Below are positions 29,301-36,104 of a DNA stretch of 64,000 bases, piece by piece. The notes beneath the pieces are model-generated. The model searched no databases, had not been told where the DNA came from, and was given only the letters and a program-made list of their open reading frames with translations. A program made the translations under genes and the position numbers. This stretch comes from Orbaceae bacterium ESL0727 (GTDB taxonomy: Bacteria; Pseudomonadota; Gammaproteobacteria; Enterobacterales; Orbaceae), in contig JAQTHY010000001.1 of the NCBI GenBank assembly GCA_029433345.1, positions 62,001 to 126,000 of the forward strand, written 5' to 3'. Positions within the stretch are counted from its first letter, which is position 1, and every line of letters begins with the position of its first letter.

Positions 29301-32161
29301 CAACCTCAACCACAAAAACAGAGCAGCATACTGCGCAAGGAAGTGCGCTGACTGCCGGTGATAATATTGCGATTCATGCAACCGGTCAGCCGAATAATCA
29401 TACTGCCCCAAATAGCCCTGATGCTACAGGTAATATCCTTATCCAAGGCAGTGGCCTAAATGCCCATAAAGATATTACGTTAGATGCCAAAAATGATGTC
29501 AATCTTGTTGCAGCGGATAATACCCAAACGGTAGAGGGTAAGAATAAAAGCGTGGGTAATAGTCTTGGTGCCAGTTTTATTTTAGGTCAAAATGGCATCA
29601 ACACTACCCTCAATGCTAGCCAAAATAAAGGCAACGGTTTTGAGAAAGGTAATAGTCATTACTATACCGACAGTGAAATTAACGCGGGGAAGACTGTCAC
29701 CGTCAATAGTGGTCATGATACCTCACTTACAGGTGCTCAAGTTACTGGAGATAAAGTTATTATCAATGCGGGTAATAATCTGACCTTAACAAGTCAGCAA
29801 ACCCAAGATGATTATAAATCTAAACAACAAAATAGCAGTGTGGGTGTCAGTGGCGGATACAGTAATGGTGGCTATACCGCCTCGGCCAATGTCTCGGCCA
29901 GTCAAACTAAGATGGATAGCCACTATCAATCAGTGGATAAACAGACGGGGATTTATGCGGGCGATGGGGGATTTGATGTTACGACCCAACATCATACTCA
30001 GCTAAATGGTGCCGTCATAGCGTCAACGGCAACCGATACCAGTAAGAACAAAATCGATACCGGCACATTAGGCTTTAAGGATATTAAGAATGAAGCAGAC
30101 TTTCATGTCTCACAGCAAAGTGCCGGCTTTAATACCGGTGGCAGTATTGGCGGGCAATTTGTCTCGAATGCCGCCAGCAGCTTAATTGAAAATGGTGCAC
30201 ATCAAGGTGAAGCTAAATCCACTACTCACACGGCAGTCGACAGTGGGCAAATCATCATCCGGGATAAGGATAAACAAACCCAAGATGTGAACACCTTAAG
30301 CCGTGATACCGAGAATGCCCATCAAAAACTAAAACAAATTTTTGATAAAGAGAAAGAACAAAACCGTCTTGACCAAAACAAACTGATTGGTGAACTGGGT
30401 CAGCAACTCACCGATATTGCAGTGACGCAAGCGAAAATCAATGCCACTAACGCAGTTAACAAGGCGCATCCTGAATTAACCGGCGAAGAACGCGAAAAAG
30501 CGATACAAGCGGAAATCAACAAATCAGGCTTTGGCATTGGTGGTGATAATAGGAGAATAATTGAATCGGCCACCGCCCTACTGCAAGGTCTGGCAATGGG
30601 AGATGTAAGCAAAGCTATTGCGAATGCCAGCGCACCATTTATTGCTAACTATATCGGTCATAATATTGACAGAAAAGAAGGCAAACTGGCGGCTCACGCC
30701 ATTGCCAATGCGGCGCTTGCTTTAGCAAAAGGCGACAATGTCCTTGCTCAAAGTGTGGGTGCGGTTACCGCTGAAGCGACCGGCATGCTGGCCAGTTCCC
30801 TCTATAACAAAGACGTCTCTAAACTGAGCGAAGATGAAAAAGCCACCATCAGTGCCTATGCCACCTTAGCCGCAGGCATTGCAGGCAGCCTCACCGGCGG
30901 CAACACCCAAACTGCAGCAACAGCTGCACAGGCAGGGAAAACGACGGTTGAGAATAACTTCCTTAGCCAAAAAGACCAAAGTCGGTTAATGCAACTGCGT
31001 AAAAAACGTGATGAGAGTTTTTTAACTGAGTCTGAAAAGAAAGAGATGTTCTTGCTTGATGAGCTTGACCAAAAAGGTGACTATTTTGCTGGCAAATACT
31101 TCAAAGATAAAGACTCACTGACCGAGGCTGAAAAACAGACACTTACCGCAATTCTGACCCGTTATTACATCCAAGAAAAAGGGTTGCTTGGTGAAGAGGC
31201 GGCTAAACAAGCCGTTAATGATATTCTAACGGGTAATATTGGTTTCCACGCACAAAACTATGATTACCCTTATCTTGGCACCAAAGAGCAGCAAGATGAA
31301 TATATCAAAAATCATTATGGTTCATGGTTTGGTGGACTGACAGGACAAGAACGTCCGCAGAATGAAAACGAACAATACTATAGCAAGGAACACGCGTGGA
31401 ACGGCTATCAACAAGCAACGGAATGGGAACAACAAGTTGGCCGCCCTGTGATGAATGTCTTGCCGGGCGTACCAGGTCTAATATATAACGTAACTGATAC
31501 CTTGCAAGGTAGTTATCATTTAGGTGAAGGTTTAGGTGAATTATTCCAACAAGGAGGATCGATTTCTAATGCAGCCATAAAAATCGTTGATGGTGTAATA
31601 ACATTAGTACCCGCCGCAACATCCAGCCTTATTCCTAAAAATGGTTCTTCATCAATATTGAATGAGAGTATTACCGGTTCAGATTCGTTATTATTAGATA
31701 ATTCGTCACATATTACATTACCTAGTGGCAATTCTCTTACTCATACACCAAACTTAAGTAGTTCTTGGGGATATAATCTTGATAAAAATACAGTTACTGT
31801 TTATCGAGTAGAAGGTGATGCGAATACAAGGATCCTTATAGATGGAAGTGGTAATGTAGCAATAACTGGTGACAAAATGCTATTTTTAAATTTTGGTGAC
31901 CGATTTAGAGCACAAGAATTTTTATCTAAACGAATTATTCAAGGGATGGAAGGCGCTACTATAAAACAGTTTGAGGTCCCGCAATCTGTATTATCTGATT
32001 TGAGGAAGAATGCCGTCAAAGAAACAGATGTCAAAAAAAATCCTAGTAATCCAATAGTTGTAGATAAAAAAGCACAAGATCAATATGGAATTAGGTCTCA
32101 TCAATTAAAAGATTTACAAAATCAAATTAAACAAGGGTCTGGAAAAAATGCGTATAAGTAA
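20393..32161 (+). CDS. Giant FhaB/CdiA-type two-partner-secretion exoprotein with C-terminal toxin
   Basis: Filamentous hemagglutinin-like contact-dependent inhibition effector of 3,922 residues. In order: an extended signal peptide (MNKHFYRVVFNRTRRMLMVV) and hydrophobic core (about 58-86); a TPS secretion domain (about 95-300) with a CNGC pair; and very long repeats of the form LxNxxAxLxAxGDITLTA (about 400-1850). Next come a Tyr-rich receptor-binding-like middle, the conserved ETDPKFTNYKKWLSSDYM block near 2325, and a second repeat region (about 2450-3300). The pretoxin ends in VENN at residues 3519-3522 (30947-30958). The last 400 residues are the variable toxin module, whose tip carries a YRVEG/NTRILIDG/LFLNFGDRFRAQEFL pattern that I cannot assign to an enzyme. 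The ATG at 20393 has AAGGAAG; an upstream TTG would spoil the signal. No cdiB-like partner is nearby. Confidence 0.9.
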   Translation: MNKHFYRVVFNRTRRMLMVVAEIAKAHNGESAGEVAGAANLGNTTAPAMGSRLTVARLSTLTFATYLALGLVAFSSSFISSSAVASTIKADTSTPKNQQPIIIPTANGATQVNIKTPNKNGLSHNKYSQFDVSDKGVILNNATKNSKTQLAGYIQGNEFLKQSGGAKIILNEVNSRNPSQLNGYIEVAGQKAQVVIANAAGITCNGCGFINAERSTLTTGIPVILAGQLAGYRVEQGTITVTGKGLDSSGQDYTDIIARAVSINSAVWANDISVITGQNEVSADTQSVTSIEEVLAANATNASNVTNSPNTNKTTNSNQSTHANPSAKPEVSIDVAALGGMYAGKIRLIGTEKGVGVRNAGEIGTSAGNLTLSADGKIGNLGAMQAQQNVVIKSQTAIDNTKSIYGQQNVILASQMAIDNQSSLVAGKDMALTAQAVTSGADSTLAAGVDKQGKLTKPGNLTVKAETITLAGKNLTTQAVTLKSQGKTDLRGSVTQAGTLTVTGQDIDAEGATLRSEGDTTLTADNHLDTQKVTAQTGGVFTANAKAITNHEAVISSGKAISLTAQSIDSQSAKLVSQHAIQLTATDRINTSDAQLSAQQSITLQANDIANNRAILRSGEGITLRAQQLANAEANLQAKGDMRLQGDKLDNQSSTLISEGQLTLNTKQLLNGHASLSAKANLLITAHDLLDNRSANLLSEKAITLSSHTIQNDNATLKAKGDINVTATEMVSNHTTVIGQQAVTLDVTQLMHNYSVINALGDITLRGKRIDNNQSELSSTGAILVSADTFTNSSASLNGGGDITLTATKLTNDNATLSGNQNLTIHATQFSNQTAKLSFVGNIDIKASEIDNQNATWLTTGFLTVKSDKLNNQYADLQSVNALTLNSRELDNQFAHLFSEADLSLHGGNLNNDNSSLTANGDMTIVGDTVSANQASLFSGDDYVMQANALALNETTLQSQGNLTLHADTRLEAKQATLITDKQLQLTAQDSDLTGSALSAKGDLTVNASRNLTNNQANWVSEGNIVVNAANYLNQKAQLAAQGNLVMTADTLKNDESELISYGDITLITGTLSEQSAFLNALGNITIHSDAEQDNRQAQIISGKSIALTGQQIDNRKLEMQAQDNLTITSSEDTNNRQAIIIAGKNLSISGQTVNNDSAKIKSDNDFRITSQTTNNQYALLLSSGKLNVTATNLLDNQYADIRASRDIALNAGALDNQGHYQQGTLLGQHSLLVSDKAITLNADNLNNQAGQLSAKGDIAINAKQFDNQLATLVSSGTINAHADAINNTSAIYKADKAITLTVAGNLNNQAATLLAGSELSLTATQINNTLAGLQSTGDMQIRASTLLDNQQAKLIAGNNLTLQAAEINNTQATIQAQGNTSLTAQNLHNQNANVTSQQNLTIDAVQQLDNQSATLVAGSNLAVNSAILNNQDSKWQAGKVLSVTAEQMDNQSALLKSGKATHLAITQHLNNNQATLVSNGDIQISADTTNNTHATLSADKAITATINGLLDNSNALWLSGTHLSLTAGEINNEQVAMQAGVSMTIASATHLNNHKATIVAGLGGMQISANTLDNHEAELNSKGDMTLTAGDTLNNQQAKLVSEQNLTLQATQLHNEQADLQAKGNLLLAATKLYNQNATLLSLQNIILQAKNSGGNSGALGTPNRAGSNDAHLDNSLANLTAQGDILLTSDNTLDNRQGTLQANHAITLTATGELINQKANLKTQGQINVQAANIQNQASELIGETIQLKTGILHNNQAKLTAGKREEITATDLINTDATLLASDLVVNAGHLTGDGKLLADKSLTVTLQNAFTNLSEMITNGTLTLNSQSVVENQGKMLAGDTVILNVNAANSAPTSGVPSTSSPAPLPSPALITNSEHGVIEADNLQVNGDNLTNYGLINAGVINVNLAGSLMNLGKARFYGDRVTIRAGTVANRGDSLDASVTPTLAAREAMAISADIINNDNHALMLSLGNFSLNATTINNHSATIESQGNMQVNADTVNNANDLLETELVQIDKSHMVEYSPFGSANRYKTDEVSIQKGRSSHHKEWILITPERCYQNCYIFKQYDYDILTYQTQITTTNPADITAGQNLTIHSSTVNNDNSKILAGNDLGLFVTNLNNNSVQGINRVEDNGDLIDHYRKSKKKKFHSRVYRHRTSTSDYHNIVDTALDLGNAKIEDHTATSTSQLNDKARDTVSVTNSAQISTVNAAVSTDKSLTPVTSTNISVSGVTLTPAQTTATNSVAIGSITNNNPTVIAATNSQTSQASGVALSNAANPASSMQINEAAISQPGITISLVEPNTALPTSSIYTVGKEVNKNYVIETDPKFTNYKKWLSSDYMFNQLRLDPNNIQKRLGDGYYEQQLIKQQIVTLTGQRYLGNYQNDMVQYQALMNAGVTFANNYNLTVGVALTDKQMQALTSDIVWFVSKTVTINGKEESVLVPQVYVVNRPKVTAEGALLAGNNVHIQSDGTVNSSGAILGKDQLAILANNVNNNGVLSSDTVKIVAKDSIVSQGSILGKHDVDLAAQNDILLNSETRTTAIDYNKKSYGQNHSLNEVINKVSQIQVTEGNIQLTAGHDITLNAAQISNQTNPNNQSNPTNLNNKKDNNNNNDKKDKNDNNAGQTTLTAGHTINVNSVETRSRQEIHTNKNNYRKTDITEQVGSTIHTTGNLALQAGQDISVSASTISSDKNLSVNAGHTIDIGANEEQLHLVDHSKMKSSGFLSSETKISHVEVDNSMQKGSSLTGDTVNIHAGQDIKITGSDVTSDNALTIQAGNNITIDTAKESYAKKEQNITKKSGVMSSGGIGVTVGKNSLSQTQQGNGTDYLGSTIGSTGDSVKLNAGKNVTISGSDITAVKDINVTGQDVTVTAIENSHTDITTIKSKQSGLTISLGGSVGTIADNTVQSAKATKETKDGKLKTLQEIKTGLTAVQGWQANELAQAENPEGNASNNGTIGVNVSYGNSSSTSTTKTEQHTAQGSALTAGDNIAIHATGQPNNHTAPNSPDATGNILIQGSGLNAHKDITLDAKNDVNLVAADNTQTVEGKNKSVGNSLGASFILGQNGINTTLNASQNKGNGFEKGNSHYYTDSEINAGKTVTVNSGHDTSLTGAQVTGDKVIINAGNNLTLTSQQTQDDYKSKQQNSSVGVSGGYSNGGYTASANVSASQTKMDSHYQSVDKQTGIYAGDGGFDVTTQHHTQLNGAVIASTATDTSKNKIDTGTLGFKDIKNEADFHVSQQSAGFNTGGSIGGQFVSNAASSLIENGAHQGEAKSTTHTAVDSGQIIIRDKDKQTQDVNTLSRDTENAHQKLKQIFDKEKEQNRLDQNKLIGELGQQLTDIAVTQAKINATNAVNKAHPELTGEEREKAIQAEINKSGFGIGGDNRRIIESATALLQGLAMGDVSKAIANASAPFIANYIGHNIDRKEGKLAAHAIANAALALAKGDNVLAQSVGAVTAEATGMLASSLYNKDVSKLSEDEKATISAYATLAAGIAGSLTGGNTQTAATAAQAGKTTVENNFLSQKDQSRLMQLRKKRDESFLTESEKKEMFLLDELDQKGDYFAGKYFKDKDSLTEAEKQTLTAILTRYYIQEKGLLGEEAAKQAVNDILTGNIGFHAQNYDYPYLGTKEQQDEYIKNHYGSWFGGLTGQERPQNENEQYYSKEHAWNGYQQATEWEQQVGRPVMNVLPGVPGLIYNVTDTLQGSYHLGEGLGELFQQGGSISNAAIKIVDGVITLVPAATSSLIPKNGSSSILNESITGSDSLLLDNSSHITLPSGNSLTHTPNLSSSWGYNLDKNTVTVYRVEGDANTRILIDGSGNVAITGDKMLFLNFGDRFRAQEFLSKRIIQGMEGATIKQFEVPQSVLSDLRKNAVKETDVKKNPSNPIVVDKKAQDQYGIRSHQLKDLQNQIKQGSGKNAYK

Positions 32162-32705
32162 TGAAACTTTATTAAAGATTTTATTGGAAAGAGATCGTTT
32201 TAATAGACCTCCAGATGAAAATGTTAGAGCTACAGGAATAGGTATAGCTAGATTTGTTGTTTCCTGTGAATCCAATGCAATAAACATATTGCATTTGGCA
32301 AAAAAAACATTGGAATTAGTTGCAAGTTATTCTGAAATTGATTGGCCTTCGCTTGAAAAATGGAAAAAAATTTTACCTGTTACATTTGTTGATAACTGCA
32401 TTCCTGAACGTACAAAAGAAGAAATTGATGAAAAAATAGCTTATCGAAAATCATTACCTTGGGAAAAACAACTTAAATTATTGCAAGAAGATGAAAAATG
32501 GTCACTAGATGAATGGCTTTATTGGATGGAACCCCAAAATAGACAATGGTTTTGGTGGAAAGCCTACGAGTTTGACGATGAAATAAGAGATACTCATTTT
32601 TTGGTTGAGGTTACAGTATATAATGAACCATTTTTATGGGGATCATTAAAATGGCTATTTAAAGCTTGTGGTGCAATTGATGTTATTTCTACTGATGATC
32701 TTTAA
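32148..32705 (+). CDS. Putative CDI immunity protein
   Basis: 185-residue soluble protein, acidic and Trp-rich (LYWMEPQNRQWFWWKAYEFDDE). It starts inside the last 14 bp of the exoprotein gene, with GGAAAAA as ribosome site. Small size, lack of a signal peptide, low GC and the overlap with the toxin tip are the standard position and form of a CdiI immunity protein that neutralises the adjacent toxin in the cytosol. I do not recognise a named immunity family. It would be specific to the toxin module after VENN at 30958. Confidence 0.72.
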   Translation: MRISNETLLKILLERDRFNRPPDENVRATGIGIARFVVSCESNAINILHLAKKTLELVASYSEIDWPSLEKWKKILPVTFVDNCIPERTKEEIDEKIAYRKSLPWEKQLKLLQEDEKWSLDEWLYWMEPQNRQWFWWKAYEFDDEIRDTHFLVEVTVYNEPFLWGSLKWLFKACGAIDVISTDDL

Positions 32706-32722
32706 TTTATGTATTTATTATC

Positions 32723-32750
32723 CAGTTCTGTGATCTTTTTCGCAGAACTG
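32723..32750. terminator. Hairpin downstream of the immunity gene
   Basis: CAGTTCTG and CAGAACTG form a perfect 8-bp stem around a 12-base loop containing TTTTT, 18 bp after the immunity stop. It is a probable transcript end for the toxin-immunity unit, although no T run follows on the plus side. Confidence 0.45.
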
Positions 32751-32781
32751 AACTAACTATTTATCAACAACGTGATCTACT

Positions 32782-32910
32782 TCACAATCTCCACAACCAA
32801 CTTCCTTTTTTAGTGGTAATGATAACAGGCTGACCTGTTGTAAATCCAAGTTCATTTAACCAATCTCCATTAATATGCAAGACGGAATGTTTGCTATAAC
32901 TCTTTGTCAT
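32782..32910 (-). CDS. Short SymE-like toxin-family ORF
   Basis: A 42-codon ORF whose translation begins MTKSYSKHSVLHINGDWLNE and continues LGFTTGQPVIITTKKG. This matches the core of the SymE family (AbrB-like fold, type I toxin: xIxLxGxWLxxAGFxTGxxVxVxxxxG). Full-length E. coli SymE is over 100 residues; here only the core motif is present and the ORF stops soon after it. SymE-like genes often accompany CDI and Rhs loci. It could be a short functional variant or a remnant. No convincing ribosome site is visible. Confidence 0.6.
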   Translation of the reverse strand: MTKSYSKHSVLHINGDWLNELGFTTGQPVIITTKKGSWLWRL

Positions 32911-32964
32911 TAAGGTTTTTTATCTTGATTTGATTAAATATTTCCAATACATCCCTTTTAATAA

Positions 32965-32998
32965 TATTTCAGAGTTTATATACGTTTATGTCAAATTT
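32965..32998 (+). repeat. Dispersed ~30-bp repeat, copy D
   Basis: Reads ATTTCAGAGTTTAT then ATACGTTTATGTCAAATTT. Its end coincides with the point (about 32997) where near-identity to the exoprotein gene begins, so this repeat marks the left edge of an orphan cassette. Confidence 0.83.
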
Positions 32999-33694
32999 AT
33001 GGCAACAGCTCCTCAACCTCAACCACGAAAACAGAGCAGCATACTGCGCAAGGCAGTGCGCTGACTGCGGGTGATAATATTGCGATTCATGCAACCGGTC
33101 AGCCGAATCACCATATTGACCCAAATAGTCCTGATGCTACAGGTAATATCCTTATCCAAGGCAGTGGTTTAAATGCCCATAAAGATATTACATTAGATGC
33201 CAAGCATGATGTCAGTCTTGTTGCAGCGGATAATACCCAAACGGTAGAGGGTAAGAATAAAAGCGTGGGTAATAGTCTTGGTGCCAGTTTTATTTTAGGT
33301 CAAAATGGCATCAACACTACCCTCAATGCCAGCCAAAATAAAGGCAACGGTTTTGAGAAAGGCAATAGTCATTACTATACCGACAGTGAAATTAACGCCG
33401 GGAAGAGTGTCACGGTCAATAGTGGCCATGATACCTCGCTCACCGGTGCCCAAGTTACGGGGGATAAAATCACGATTAATGCCGGTAATAATCTCACCTT
33501 AACGAGTCAGCAAACGGTTGATGATTATAAATCCAAACAACAAAACAGCAGTGTGGGTGTGAGTGGTGGATACAGTAATGGTGGCTATACCGCCTCGGCC
33601 AATGTTTCAGCCAGTCAAACTAAGATGGATAGCCACTATCAATCAGTGGATAAACAGACGGGGATTTACGCGGGCGATGGGGGATTTGATGTTA
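32997..33694 (+). pseudogene. Orphan exoprotein fragment 1 (duplicate of 29284-29981)
   Basis: This stretch copies 698 bp of the main exoprotein gene's second repeat region without any insertion or deletion (constant offset of 3,713). Differences are scattered single-base changes. It begins at repeat copy D and ends where the IS3-family element starts. It contains an open frame (157 codons from 33265, running into the IS) but no start signal. It is best seen as the homologous arm of an orphan cdiA-CT cassette. Confidence 0.88.
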
Positions 33695-33734
33695 TGATCT
33701 GCCCACATTTTAGTGGAGAGTTATTTTTAAATTA

Positions 33735-34541
33735 TTAAATCACTTTTTCTTCAAATTGAACGGGGGATAAATAGTTTAAATAAGAGTGTTTTCTTACCCG
33801 GTTATAGTAAACCTCAATGTACCACAAGAGCATCGATTTTGCTTGTGCCATATTTTCTAGTTTGTATCGGTAAATCCATTCTGTTTTTAAAGTATGGAAA
33901 AAACTTTCAGCTACCGCATTATCCCAACAATTACCTTTGCGACTCATACTACACTTTAATCCATAAGCCGTTAATATAGCTTGATAATCCTCTGAACAAT
34001 ACTGACTACCGCGATCACTATGAACAATCACTTTACTCGGATACCCCCGATGACGCAAAGCCATGGTTAAGGCTTGGCAGACGAGTATGCTTTCCATATG
34101 CGTATCCATCGCCCAACCTATGATTTTACGAGAGTATAGGTCGAGTACAATAGCAAGATATAACCACTGCTCATTCACTTTAATATATGTTATATCACAT
34201 ACCCAAGCTTGATTCGGTTTATTCATTGAAAAATGCCTATCTAAAATATTTTTAGCGATCGGTTTATCGTGGTTACTGTCCGTTGTTTGCTTATACTTCT
34301 TGCGTTGTTTTGCCTTGAGATGAAGTTTATGCATTCGTCGACGCACTCGTTCACGTGATAAACAATAACCTTCCTCCAAAAGTTCGACATGTAAACGTCT
34401 ATAACCATAAAGATGTCGATGCGCTTCAAAGAGTGTTTCAATTTTTTTGTCAAGCTGCTCATTAAACAGCGCTCGTTGAGAAGGCAATCGCTTTAAATAG
34501 GCATAGTAACCACTACTTGACACGTCAAATAGATGAAACAA
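33735..34541 (-). CDS. IS3-family transposase, OrfB (DDE integrase)
   Basis: Catalytic half of the IS transposase. An HTH_21-like N-terminal region (YGYRRLHVELLEEGY) precedes the integrase core, with the DDE residues visible in WVCDITYIK (Asp), VIVHSDRGSQYCS (Asp) and AVAESFFHTLKTE (Glu). The C terminus ends in the typical YYNRVRKHSYLNYLSPVQFEE. In the -1 frame the reading continues upstream through GCSVLCEPEIARYEFIKKQ to the A6G site, so the active product is probably an OrfAB fusion. The ORF looks intact. Confidence 0.92.
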   Translation of the reverse strand: MFHLFDVSSSGYYAYLKRLPSQRALFNEQLDKKIETLFEAHRHLYGYRRLHVELLEEGYCLSRERVRRRMHKLHLKAKQRKKYKQTTDSNHDKPIAKNILDRHFSMNKPNQAWVCDITYIKVNEQWLYLAIVLDLYSRKIIGWAMDTHMESILVCQALTMALRHRGYPSKVIVHSDRGSQYCSEDYQAILTAYGLKCSMSRKGNCWDNAVAESFFHTLKTEWIYRYKLENMAQAKSMLLWYIEVYYNRVRKHSYLNYLSPVQFEEKVI

Positions 34542-34588
34542 ACGATGCTTAGATACCGTGTTTTGCTTTTTGATAAACTCGTACCTTG

Positions 34589-34882
34589 CTATTTCAGGCT
34601 CGCAAAGTACTGAGCAGCCTTTTTTAGGATGTCGATCTCCTTTTTACGTAATTCAAGTTCTCTTTTCATCGCTTTATTTTGACGCTCAAGTTCTTGATAG
34701 TCTGGTTTTTTATTTGATTTTATCGCGTGGTGAGTGGGTTTATTCATCGTTTGGTACATCCAATTACAAAATGTTTTATAATTTATACCTAAATCACTGG
34801 CTGTTTGTCGATAACTTTGTTTGCTATTTAGTGCTAAATTGATAGCTTCTTGTTTAAATTGAGGATCGTATTTTTTACACAT
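34589..34882 (-). CDS. IS3-family transposase, OrfA (HTH protein)
   Basis: 97-residue DNA-binding half of the transposase. A helix-turn-helix of the HTH_8/IS3 OrfA type is visible (YDPQFKQEAINLAL, then SYRQTASDLGINYKTFCNW). A leucine-zipper-like coiled coil follows (YQELERQNKAMKRELELRKKEIDILKK). The slippery sequence A AAA AAG lies near its end at 34619-34625 and allows a -1 shift into orfB. Confidence 0.9.
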   Translation of the reverse strand: MCKKYDPQFKQEAINLALNSKQSYRQTASDLGINYKTFCNWMYQTMNKPTHHAIKSNKKPDYQELERQNKAMKRELELRKKEIDILKKAAQYFASLK

Positions 34883-34935
34883 ATGAGACTCCTTTTTTGT
34901 TGCTAAAAAGTCTCCACTAAACTAGGAGCAGATCA

Positions 34936-36102
34936 GGTTATGATGAAGTCGATAAATTGCAACAACAATTTAATGACTGCAATAAAAACCGAGAGTGTGA
35001 AAAGCAAGTCTATAACGAATATATTCAAAAAGAACAAGAGGCTGGTCAAAAACTAGTTGAAATGTATAAATCCGGTCAATTAACTAAAGAGGATTATGAG
35101 AAATTTGTCGGATTTTATACTGACGCTATGTTAGAAGGTACAAAACAAAATCAGATTAACAATAATAATCATGATGTTGGAGGATGGGATATTAATGATG
35201 CTTCGGCAATGTATTGGACTCAAGGTGGCATAGCAGGCAATCCTTATCTTGCTGAAATTAGAGCGAGAATTTTACTTGATGAATGGAAAGCACAAGGTCT
35301 ATCAGAGCAACAAATTCAAGAAAAATTCTTGAAAGATAATGTGTTAGGTTCTTTAATTACCACTCCTGATGTTAACACTGTTGTTCAAAAAATCCGTAAT
35401 GGCTTAAGTATTGATAATGCGTTAATATTAGCTTCGTCTATTGCCTATAATAAAGTCCTTGATTCGACAACAACTGGAAAAGTGAATGGGGGTTCTTCAT
35501 CAGCGAAAGCTGAGGAGTCGTTAAGTAGTAATAAATTAGACAAAGACTATTTTGAAAGTCAATATGGCAAAGATAAAGTCGAGCAAGGATTTGGCAATAA
35601 TAAAGAAACCAAAGATAAACTTTATGATGGACAATATACTAATCAACAAGCTAATCAATCTTCTAATTTTAGTGGGCATATTAAAAATGAGAAGGAGTTG
35701 GATGGTAAGTTAAATAGTAATAATGTAGCAACTAATGCTGCAACTTATCCAAAATTTAAAGATGACTTAATACAACAAAACTTGAATAATCTTGCTAAGC
35801 AAGATTCGAGATTAGCTGCAGTTGTAAAAGGCAATAATGGAAAACTCAATTACGGTGTAGGCACAGGTACAACAGAAGAAGCTAATAGATTAGGTATGCA
35901 ATGGGTTGGAGGTGGAGCTAAGAAAACGTCTGATGGCGGATGGATAAGCGCGGATGGTACTCGAGGATATAGACCTCCTTCCAATAAACCTAACAGCCAT
36001 TATGCTGAGACGGGTATTCAAGCTAATTTTGAAACATATAAATTTGATGTCGATGGTAAAAGAACAAAAGTAGGTAATGGGCATTTAAATATTAAGGATT
36101 AA
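34936..36102 (+). pseudogene. Orphan CdiA-CT toxin module (second toxin)
   Basis: Open frame from the IS edge to 36102, 381 codons from an in-frame TTG at 34957. It lacks a secretion signal and a normal start. The first ~150 residues (GYDEVDKLQQQFNDC, CEKQVYNEY) resemble the linker that follows VENN in CdiA proteins. The last ~100 residues carry a toxin-tip pattern known from polymorphic toxins including MafB-type proteins: YGVGTGTTEEANRLG, WVGGGA, SDG, YRPPSNKP, QANFE, VGNGHLNI. The catalytic activity of that family is not known to me. The cassette would need recombination with the main gene to be delivered. Confidence 0.75.
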
Positions 36103-36104
36103 GA

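Larger units (their letters stand above)
33695..34935 (-). mobile_element. IS3-family insertion sequence, complete
   Basis: The element is 1,241 bp, bounded by imperfect inverted repeats that begin TGATCTGC and share TTTAGTGGAGA, with the TG...CA ends usual for IS3. It encodes orfA (34589-34882) and orfB (33735-34541) on the minus strand, with an A6G slippery site at 34619-34625 for -1 frameshifting to the fused transposase. The flanks are GTTA on the left and GGTTA on the right. The left flank is exoprotein repeat sequence while the right flank is toxin-linker sequence, so DNA between them has been lost or rearranged. Confidence 0.9.

Noticed and set aside
21355-31731. Many long reverse-strand and shifted frames inside the exoprotein gene
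   Set aside because: They follow the codon repeats of the real gene, have biased composition and lack start signals.
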